From Amycolatopsis sp. CA-128772 (lineage in GTDB: Bacteria; Actinomycetota; Actinomycetes; Mycobacteriales; Pseudonocardiaceae), in assembly GCF_002904295.1 (NCBI RefSeq), contig NZ_PPHG01000083.1:1-64000 (forward strand): a stretch of DNA of 64,000 nucleotides. Direction: 5' to 3'. The notes beneath the pieces are model-generated. The model searched no databases. It was not told the DNA's origin and saw nothing but the letters and a program-made list of their open reading frames with translations. Below are positions 8,595-15,593 of this stretch, in pieces (the first letter of the stretch is position 1; each line of letters begins with the position of its first letter). The position numbers were made by a program, and so were the translations under genes.

Positions 8595-11495
8595 CTAGTC
8601 GACCGGGTACCGCGCGAACCACCGGTCGTCGCCCGGCGCGTCCGGGCCGAACTCGGTGAGCGCGTCGTCCGCCAGCCCGACGATCACGTCGTGGAGTTCC
8701 AGCTGGTCGAGCCAGCTTTTCCGCAGTGCTTCCGCGCCGTACATCGCGCCGACGAGGTTGCCGCAGACCGAGCCGGTCGAGTCGCTGTCGCCGCTGTGGT
8801 TGACCGCCGCGAGCAACGCCGAATCCGGGTCCGTGGTGGTCAGGGCGACGTACACCGACATCGACAACGCCGTCTCGCCGACGTTGCCCTGCCCGAGCCG
8901 CTCCAGCTTCTCCGGCGTCGGCGGGCCGTCCATCGCCAAGGCCGCGTCGAGCGCCGCGCTCTGCTCTTCGTGCCCCGGGTGCTTCACGAGCTCGGCCCGC
9001 GCGGTCGCGACCGCGGCGGGCAGCGGCTTCCCGTGCAGCAGCTCGTGGACGAGCACCGCGAAGCAGCCCGACGACAGGTACCCGCTCGGGTGGCCGTGGG
9101 TCAGTGCCGCGCTCTCGGCCCCGAGCCGGAACACCTCGGCGAGGTCGTCCGACCACAGGGCGATCGGCGCCGCGCGCATCACGCCGCCGCAGCCCTTCGA
9201 GTTGTTCACCGGCCGCTCGATGGTGCCCCGGACGCCGGAGCGGCCGTACGCTTCGAGCTCGCCGAAGCAGGTCAGGCCGGGGGCACGCCGGCTGAACAGC
9301 TCCTGGTGGGTGATCAGCCAGCCGTCCGGCGCCTCGACCGGCGACTGCGGTCCGCGTGCCCGGTCCCACGTGACGCCCTGGGTGTGCAGCCAGCGCTGGT
9401 AGGCCAGCTGCAGCGAGTGGACGACGTCGGCCGAACCCGTCCGGCGCTGCTGGGCGTGCGCCCGGATCAGCGCTTCGAGCGTGAACAGCGTCATCTGCGT
9501 GTCGTCGGTGATCCGGCCGACGCCGCCGTACGCGGGGATGAAGTCGGTGATGCCGGCCGGCCCGGCGATTTCGCGGATCCGGTCGATGGAGTCGAACTCG
9601 GTCTTCGCGCCCAGCGCGTCGCCGATCGCCCCGGCCAGCAGGCTGCCGCGCAGTCGCGATCGCAAGTCGGGTCCCTCCGGTCGCGGGGTGAACCGGCCGC
9701 TCGGGTACCGGCGCTCCCAGCGCGCGTGTTCGGCGGCTTCCGTCTGGAGGCCGTTGCGGTTGAAGTACCAGAAGACGTCGCTGGCGACGTCGTCGAGCAG
9801 GCCGAGGTCGGGCAGCGCGGCCACCCAAGCGGCGGGCAGGCCGGGCACGCCGAGCCGCGCGCCCACCATGGCCCCGGCCAGCGCTCCGGCGACCGGGCCG
9901 GACCGGGCGGCGAGCGTGATCGCCGCTTCCGGGTCGTACCCGCGCTTGGCCACGGCGAACAGCGCGCGGCCGAGCACCGACCGCACGCCCCGGCCGTCGC
10001 CGATGCTCTCCAGCTGGGCGACGTCGTCGGCGTCGCGGTCCTCGCGCAGCGCCAGCGTCGACGCGGCCAGGTCGCCGCCCACCTCCCGCAGGCGGACGTG
10101 CACCGGCAACGCGAACGTGTCCCGGGTCAGCAGGGCCTGGAACAGCGAAACCAGCAGCTCGACGCCTTCGGTGACCTCGGCGCCGGCCCCGCTGCCGCTC
10201 AGTTCCCGGGCGACGTCCTTCGCGTACCGCTCGCCGTCGACGTCGGCCAGGGCGACCGCGCCGGCCGGTGTCGCGGCCAACGCCGTGGCCAGCAGCGCGG
10301 AGAACTCGGCGGGCGCCGGGCCCGCGTGCCGCGTGGCGACGGCGAGCCAGCCGGCCGGGTCCGGCTCGGGCAGGGTCGCCGGGACCTCACCGGTCGGCAC
10401 CGGGGGCAGCCCGCGCAGCACGGCGTCGGTGTGGAACAGCAGGTGCCTGGTCAGGCCGCCCATCGGCAGCGGGCCGGTGGCGCCGCCGCCCAGCGCGTCC
10501 CCGATCGCGAAGCCGACGTACGCGCCGACGATCCGGTGCCACGCGAAGCGCCCGGCGAGCGTGCCGAAGGCGGAGAACTTCCCGAACGTCCACGGCACCG
10601 GCCGCGGCCGCGCGTCCTCGTCCACGTGCGCGATCAGGCCGTTCGCCGCCAGGTCGACGGGCCACTCGGGCGCCTGGCCCGCCCGGCGCCGGACGCCGTT
10701 GCGGTACTGCCAGGCGAACCCGCGCAGGTACCGGAGGCACTCGGCGGGCGTCAGCTCGAAGTGGTGGTCGCGGGCGTGGTCGACGGCGTACCGCAGGTGC
10801 CGTTCCAGCAGGTCCGGCGGCTCGACGCCGAACTCGGCGACCAGCCCGGGCAGCGCCTCGGTGACCTCGGGCCCGGCCTCCGGCGCGAGCTCTTCGACCC
10901 GGGCGCGGGGCTCGGGCGCACCGCCGCGGGCCTCGGTCAGCTCGGCCGCGGTCAGGCTGCGCACCAGTCCGGTGCCGGGGTCGAGGGTCAGCCCGGACGA
11001 CGGCAGCTCCCGGACGGTCACCCGCCACCGGTGCGGGTACCGCCCGGGCACCTTCGCCGACGAGCTGTAGGCGATGACCTCCCGCCCGCCGGTGGCCGGC
11101 ACCGGCCGCAGCAGCGGCTCGCCGGCTGTGACATTGCTGGGGGGCCGACCCCCCGAACCGGCTTCGCCGGTGCTCAGGAGGGGCACGAACACTTCGCAGT
11201 CCAGCAGCGCCCGGGCGAAGTCGGCGCGGCTGATCCAATGCACGCTCAGGTAGTTCAGCAGCTTTTCGGCGTCGGTCGTGGGCACCGGGAACCCGCGCCA
11301 CACCGGGCCGGGCGTGTACTGCTCGTTGCTTCGGCGCGGGCCGGTCGGCTCCCCGAACAGCGTGTACTGCGTCCAGCCGCGGATGGCGCGCACCGGGATG
11401 CCGAGGTCGGGAAACGCCTTCTCGTCGAACTCCGGGTCGACGTCGGGGCGCCACTCGACGAAGCCGCCGTCTTCCGCTTCTGCCATTCTCCCCAT
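8595..11495 (-). CDS. Pseudo-ARH plus intact ADP-ribosylglycohydrolase fusion protein
   Basis: The protein has 966 residues from ATG 11495, or 963 from the ATG at 11486. The N-terminal third has an SseB-like segment (ALLDCEVFVPLL). Next comes a degenerate ADP-ribosylhydrolase-like domain (AYVGFAIGDALGG, but LTRHLLFHTDA where the metal-binding TDDT should be). The C-terminal 330 residues form a complete DraG/ARH domain: AGAIGDALGAKTEF, GRITDDTQMTLF, GHPSGYLSSG and NHSGDSDSTGSVCG, which supply the two-metal ligands. The family removes ADP-ribose from proteins or other acceptors. The gene lies 7 bases from its degenerate paralogue and in the same operon as a protein with ADP-ribosyltransferase domains. 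It is therefore a candidate enzymatic immunity protein (inference). Confidence 0.8.
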   Translation of the reverse strand: MGRMAEAEDGGFVEWRPDVDPEFDEKAFPDLGIPVRAIRGWTQYTLFGEPTGPRRSNEQYTPGPVWRGFPVPTTDAEKLLNYLSVHWISRADFARALLDCEVFVPLLSTGEAGSGGRPPSNVTAGEPLLRPVPATGGREVIAYSSSAKVPGRYPHRWRVTVRELPSSGLTLDPGTGLVRSLTAAELTEARGGAPEPRARVEELAPEAGPEVTEALPGLVAEFGVEPPDLLERHLRYAVDHARDHHFELTPAECLRYLRGFAWQYRNGVRRRAGQAPEWPVDLAANGLIAHVDEDARPRPVPWTFGKFSAFGTLAGRFAWHRIVGAYVGFAIGDALGGGATGPLPMGGLTRHLLFHTDAVLRGLPPVPTGEVPATLPEPDPAGWLAVATRHAGPAPAEFSALLATALAATPAGAVALADVDGERYAKDVARELSGSGAGAEVTEGVELLVSLFQALLTRDTFALPVHVRLREVGGDLAASTLALREDRDADDVAQLESIGDGRGVRSVLGRALFAVAKRGYDPEAAITLAARSGPVAGALAGAMVGARLGVPGLPAAWVAALPDLGLLDDVASDVFWYFNRNGLQTEAAEHARWERRYPSGRFTPRPEGPDLRSRLRGSLLAGAIGDALGAKTEFDSIDRIREIAGPAGITDFIPAYGGVGRITDDTQMTLFTLEALIRAHAQQRRTGSADVVHSLQLAYQRWLHTQGVTWDRARGPQSPVEAPDGWLITHQELFSRRAPGLTCFGELEAYGRSGVRGTIERPVNNSKGCGGVMRAAPIALWSDDLAEVFRLGAESAALTHGHPSGYLSSGCFAVLVHELLHGKPLPAAVATARAELVKHPGHEEQSAALDAALAMDGPPTPEKLERLGQGNVGETALSMSVYVALTTTDPDSALLAAVNHSGDSDSTGSVCGNLVGAMYGAEALRKSWLDQLELHDVIVGLADDALTEFGPDAPGDDRWFARYPVD
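11130..11175. repeat. Paired-hairpin palindrome inside the ARH fusion gene
   Basis: Two adjacent perfect stems lie within coding sequence: GGGGGG/CCCCCC with a 4-base loop (11139-11154) and ACCGGC/GCCGGT with a 3-base loop (11157-11171). They encode a Gly/Ser/Pro stretch (GEAGSGGRPPSNV) that the paralogous protein at 11503-13746 lacks at the matching place. The style resembles the hairpin array at 24.64-24.71 kb. It reads as a REP-like insertion that kept the frame. Confidence 0.45.
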
Positions 11496-11502
11496 CCTCG
11501 CG

Positions 11503-13746
11503 CTAGTGCCGCGGGTAGCGCTCGATCCACTGGTCGCCGAGGGCGCTCAACGCCGAATGCCGGTCGAAGTGCCAGTAGGCGTCCGAAGCGACGTTCTCGA
11601 CCAGGTACCGCAGCTCCAGCTGGTCGACCCACTTCTGCGGCAGCCCGGGGATCCCGGTCCGCGCGCCGAGCAGGGCGCCGGCGATCGCGCCGGTGAGGGC
11701 GCTGCGGCCGGAGTGGTTGACGGCGCGCAGCAGCGCCTGCTCCGGGTAGTTCTCGAAGCCCGACAACGCGGCGAAGGCGCGTCCCAGCACCGACAGCGTC
11801 GTCTTGCCGTCGCCGATCAGCTCGGGCATCCGCAGGTCGGGCAGCCCGTGCTCGCCGAAGAACGGCACCGACTCGGCGACCATGTCCTTGATCGCCGTCC
11901 ACTCCGGGCCCTGCTGGAACTGGTTGTCCGGGTTGAGCACCTCGCGGCTGGTGTTCCAGACCGGGAAGCTGAACGGGTCCTTGGTCAGCGCGTGCTCGAA
12001 CAGCCAGGTCAGGTAGGTCGTGGCGGCCAGGTCGGTCTCGTCCGGGTGCGTCACGCCGGCCAGCTCGCGCGCGGCCTGCCGCGCGCCGCCGCTGAACCCG
12101 CTGCCGGGCCCGGCCATGGTCAGCGCGGCGGGCAGCGCCGGGATCAGCGCGGCCGGGCCGGTCATCGGCGGCGCGCCCGCAGCCCCGGTGGCGAGCTGGT
12201 GGTAGGCGTTGAGCTCGGCGTCGTCGGCGTCCCGCCGGGCGTGCAGGTCCGGGACCTGCACGAGCCAGCCGTCCACGGCGTCCATCGGCGCGCCCTGGGT
12301 GCGCAGCCAGCGCTGCAGCGCCCCGCGGACGACGTCGGGGAAGAGCTGCTCGGCTTCGCGGGATTCCGGCTGCTCGCGGTGCGGGCTGCGGATCGCGGCC
12401 TCGGTGTAGAACAGCAGCCGCTGCGTCAGCGAGCCGATCCGGCCGGGCTGGTCGAACGCCGGGACCAGGTCGGTGACGCCTTCGATGCCGTATTTCGCGT
12501 GGATGTCGTGCAGCATCATCCGGTCGACGGCCGCGCCGAGGGCCTCGCCGAGCGCGAAGCCGACGTACGCGCCCGTGACGCGCTGCCAGCCGTAGCGGAA
12601 GCCGTCGAGGTCCCGCTCGAAGTACTTGCCGAACGTGTCGAGCCGCGGCACCGGGCGGCCGGCGTTGTCGTACGCCGGGGCCAGGCCGTTCGCGCGCAGG
12701 TCGTTGGGCTTGCTGCGCGGCGGCTCCGGCATCTTCAGCCGCTTCAGCCACGACTCGCCGAGCACGGTCTTCGCGCACTCCTCGGCGGTCAGCTCGAAGC
12801 CGCGGCGGCGGGCCTTCTCGGCCGCCACCAGCGGCGGCTTCACCGGCTCGGGCAGGCCCATCCGGGACGCCGTTTCGGTGGCGACCCGGTTCAGGTCCTC
12901 CTCCGCCTCCGGGCAGCGGCCGTGCACGTCGATGCGGGGTTCGTGGCGCGGGAACCGCTTGACGATCTCGGCGAGCTCGCCGCTGGAGACGTCCTCGATG
13001 GTCGTCGGGCCGCCGTTGATCACCAGGTTCGGCGGGTGCTCGAACTCCGCGAGCGTGGCGACGTCGACCTTCCACCAACCGTGCTCGCGCGAGGGCAGGT
13101 GCCGGGTCGAGCTGAACACCTTGAGCTCGTTGCGCTCCTCGGCGAAGTAGAACCGGTCGGTCTTGCCGGTCTCCAGGTCGAGCGGGACGAACACCTCGCA
13201 CCGGATCAGGCCGATGAGCAGCAGCTCCCGGGTCAGCCAGCCGACGCTGCCGAACGACAGCAGCGTCTCGAGGGTGTTCTCCGGCTTCGGGTAGCCGCGG
13301 CGGATCGGGCCCGCCTTGTACTCGGGGTTCTCCCGCTCTTCGCCGGTCTGGTTGCCCTCGGCGTCGACCTTCACCCAGCCCGCGACGGCCTGCAGCGGCA
13401 CGCCCAGCTCGCCGAGCCCGGCCTTCACGTACTCGGGGTCGACGACCTCGCGCCAGTTCTCCTGGCCGGGGAACGCCACCGGCACCGACAGGCCGCCGGG
13501 GTGCGGGTGCGCCTGGCGCAGCTCGCCGTCCGGCTCGCGGACGACGACCGACGGCGGCGGGAAGATCTCCTTCTCCGGCCGGCCCTCGTCGAGGAACGCG
13601 ATGGTGTTGTAGGGCACCGACCAGCCCTCGGGGATGCGCAGCACCTTCTCGGTGTCCACCCGCAAGCCCGCGGGACCGGAGACGTCCGGGCCGTGCACCG
13701 CGCGCAGCCACTGGCCGACCTTGGCAATCGCTTCCGCCGCTTCCAC
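11503..13746 (-). CDS. YrhB/Imm35-like protein with catalytically degenerate ARH domain
   Basis: The protein has 747 residues and starts at GTG 13746, directly after the stop codon of the upstream TNT-like gene. Residues 1-90 resemble the YrhB/Imm35 immunity fold (a V/W-rich start, then PEGWSVPYNTIAFLDEG and later PSVVVREPDGEL). An SseB-like part follows (LIRCEVFVPLDLETG). The C-terminal half matches the ADP-ribosylhydrolase fold (AYVGFALGEALGA). The metal-binding positions are lost: GSLTQ replaces TDDTQ, and NHSGRSALTG replaces the GDSDSTG pattern. It is a paralogue of the first 600 residues of the next gene. A binding-only, non-catalytic immunity role is plausible; an unrelated scaffold role is possible. 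Confidence 0.65.
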   Translation of the reverse strand: MEAAEAIAKVGQWLRAVHGPDVSGPAGLRVDTEKVLRIPEGWSVPYNTIAFLDEGRPEKEIFPPPSVVVREPDGELRQAHPHPGGLSVPVAFPGQENWREVVDPEYVKAGLGELGVPLQAVAGWVKVDAEGNQTGEERENPEYKAGPIRRGYPKPENTLETLLSFGSVGWLTRELLLIGLIRCEVFVPLDLETGKTDRFYFAEERNELKVFSSTRHLPSREHGWWKVDVATLAEFEHPPNLVINGGPTTIEDVSSGELAEIVKRFPRHEPRIDVHGRCPEAEEDLNRVATETASRMGLPEPVKPPLVAAEKARRRGFELTAEECAKTVLGESWLKRLKMPEPPRSKPNDLRANGLAPAYDNAGRPVPRLDTFGKYFERDLDGFRYGWQRVTGAYVGFALGEALGAAVDRMMLHDIHAKYGIEGVTDLVPAFDQPGRIGSLTQRLLFYTEAAIRSPHREQPESREAEQLFPDVVRGALQRWLRTQGAPMDAVDGWLVQVPDLHARRDADDAELNAYHQLATGAAGAPPMTGPAALIPALPAALTMAGPGSGFSGGARQAARELAGVTHPDETDLAATTYLTWLFEHALTKDPFSFPVWNTSREVLNPDNQFQQGPEWTAIKDMVAESVPFFGEHGLPDLRMPELIGDGKTTLSVLGRAFAALSGFENYPEQALLRAVNHSGRSALTGAIAGALLGARTGIPGLPQKWVDQLELRYLVENVASDAYWHFDRHSALSALGDQWIERYPRH

Positions 13747-15162
13747 CTACTCGATCCTCTCCAGGCTTCCGTCGGACTCGTGCTCGGCGATCGTCTTCGG
13801 CAGCACGAAGGCCACCGCACCACCCGGCAGGTTCGCCCACGGAACCGTGATGCCGGTGATCACGTGCAGCGGGCGTCTCAGCCGGTAGCTCCGCCGCACC
13901 CGTTCGCGTTCGAGCGGCAGCGACGTCGTGGCGAACCGTACCTCGCCGTGGTGAACGAGATTGCCGGGTTCCTCGCCGAAGCGCAGAACGACCGTACCCG
14001 CCACCAGCCTGGTGGTGCGCTTGTTGCGGAGCAGGGTGAGGGGAGGCTCACCCGGAGCCGGGTGCACCGGCCAGTCGTCGAGTTCCTTGGCGGTTTCCAG
14101 GGGTGTTTCGTGCCCGGCGGTCATCCGGGCGGGGTGCAGCAGCAACGCGCCGAGCAGCTGCTGGGCGGCGTCCTCGAGGCGGCCGAAGTACCGCGGTTCG
14201 CGGGCGGCGCCGCCGGCGTACGCGGCCACCTCCCAGCCGTCGGGCGTGTAGTTCAGGCACCACGCGCCGTCCGCGCGTTCACCGACCCGGTACGCCTCGG
14301 GCCAGACACCGTGCTCGCCGAGCCGCTGGACCAGCACGATCAGCAGTTCTTCGTCACCGAGCTTCGGATCGGGCGTCGTCTCCAGCTCAGCGGCGACGTC
14401 CCCCGCGGTCTTCTTCACGTCGGCGCGGCCCGGCTTCGGCCGCGGCTGCCCCAGCAGGTCCGCCTCCGCGGTCCGGCGGACCAGCGGCTCGACGTACGGC
14501 GGCTGGAAGTGGTGCCGGCGGATGTGCGCGACGAGGTCCGGCTCGGGTGGCACGTCGTGCTTCGCGAGCAGGAGCGGGACCGCGTCGGACCAGATCCACG
14601 TGCCGTCGGTGTGGAACCGCTCGTCGCCGTCGTCGTGGACGACGGCTTCGCGCTCGAGGTACTGCAGCACGAGCGGCACCTCGGTGTCGGTGAGCGGCGG
14701 CCGATCGACGTCCGGGCCGCCGACCTCGGCGACCCGGAACACCACGCCCAGCGGGAGCTGCGCGCGCAGCCGCCACCAGTCCGGGATGTGCTCGTCGGCG
14801 CGCGGGAACGCGGCGAGCTCGGCCGGGTAGGCGGCCGGCTCCGGGGCGTCCGTCCACACGGGATCGTCGTCGAGCGCGAAGTCGAAGTCGAAGGCGCCGT
14901 CGGGGGTGAGCGTGAACCGCGCCTGCAGCCAGGTCCCGCGGCCTTCGGCGTACATGCCGGCGCGCAGCTCGGTGAAGAGGCCGGTCAGCTCGTCCGGCGT
15001 CGCCGTGTTGTGGCCGCTGATCTCGGAGTGCGTGCCGACCTGCCGGAAGTCGACGACGGCGGGCACGGCGGCGTCGGCCCGGTGCTCGCGCACGAGCTTT
15101 CCCAGCCGTACCAGAAGGGTCCGCTGTCCTTCGGGCGAAAGCCGATGTTCCACGTGAATCAT
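13747..15162 (-). CDS. TNT-like domain protein, copy A
   Basis: The protein has 471 residues from the ATG at 15162, which overlaps the end of the 144-residue gene upstream by 4 bases (ATGA). Residues 1-105 resemble a DUF600/YezG-type immunity domain (GRGTWLQARFTLTPDGAFD then DFALDDDPVW). A middle region has FHTDGTWIWSDAVPLLL, shared with copy B. Residues 380-470 resemble TNT (VAGTVVLRFGEEPGNL, ITVPWANLPGGAVAFVLP). As in copy B, the glutamines expected in the TNT active-site loop are absent. An upstream extension of the frame is possible, but it would run over the preceding gene. The role in toxin neutralisation is inferred from position. Confidence 0.65.
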   Translation of the reverse strand: MIHVEHRLSPEGQRTLLVRLGKLVREHRADAAVPAVVDFRQVGTHSEISGHNTATPDELTGLFTELRAGMYAEGRGTWLQARFTLTPDGAFDFDFALDDDPVWTDAPEPAAYPAELAAFPRADEHIPDWWRLRAQLPLGVVFRVAEVGGPDVDRPPLTDTEVPLVLQYLEREAVVHDDGDERFHTDGTWIWSDAVPLLLAKHDVPPEPDLVAHIRRHHFQPPYVEPLVRRTAEADLLGQPRPKPGRADVKKTAGDVAAELETTPDPKLGDEELLIVLVQRLGEHGVWPEAYRVGERADGAWCLNYTPDGWEVAAYAGGAAREPRYFGRLEDAAQQLLGALLLHPARMTAGHETPLETAKELDDWPVHPAPGEPPLTLLRNKRTTRLVAGTVVLRFGEEPGNLVHHGEVRFATTSLPLERERVRRSYRLRRPLHVITGITVPWANLPGGAVAFVLPKTIAEHESDGSLERIE

Positions 15163-15593
15163 TGCGGGATCACCGAGGTGAAGGTGAAGGCCGGGGCTTC
15201 GCCGGCGGCGCGGCGGGCGAACTCGTCCTCCCACATCTTGAAGGTGCGCCGGTAGATCGAGTCGATCAGGGCGCGCTCCTCCTTGGAGATCTTGCGGTGC
15301 TCCTCTTCGGTCGCGGCCCAGATCGCGTCGATGGTCTGGTACAGCGCGAAGATCGGCCCGTCACCGCGGAGGTAGTTGTGCCGCTCCTCCTCGGTCCGGC
15401 GCACGAACCGTTCGCGGTCGAGGCTGCGGACGTCCGGGCCGTGGTCGAAGAGCACGTCCATGACGTGCTCCGGTTTTTCCTCGAAGTCCCCGGTCTTCCA
15501 GTTCAGGATGCGACCGGTCAGCCCGCCGTCCGGCGTGCTTTCGACCACGTACGTGTGGTTGTAGTACTCGAAGTAGGACGGCGTCTGGACCAT
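15159..15593 (-). CDS. Small unknown protein immediately behind the toxin; candidate immunity protein
   Basis: The protein has 144 residues with no signal peptide or membrane span. It is rich in charged and aromatic residues (PSYFEYYNHTYVVES at the N-terminus, a long helix-prone middle rich in Glu, Arg and Lys). I do not recognise a family. Its ATG follows the toxin TAG stop with no gap, and its own stop overlaps the next start by four bases. In polymorphic toxin loci the gene right after the toxin usually encodes immunity to the C-terminal toxin domain. Here that domain is RelA/SpoT-like, so this protein is the first candidate for neutralising it (inference). Confidence 0.75.
   Translation of the reverse strand: MVQTPSYFEYYNHTYVVESTPDGGLTGRILNWKTGDFEEKPEHVMDVLFDHGPDVRSLDRERFVRRTEEERHNYLRGDGPIFALYQTIDAIWAATEEEHRKISKEERALIDSIYRRTFKMWEDEFARRAAGEAPAFTFTSVIPQ

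Noticed and set aside
8562..15255. Two long plus-strand frames opposite the ARH and TNT-like genes
   Set aside because: Shadows of the minus-strand operon; they cross several real gene boundaries and lack ribosome binding sites.
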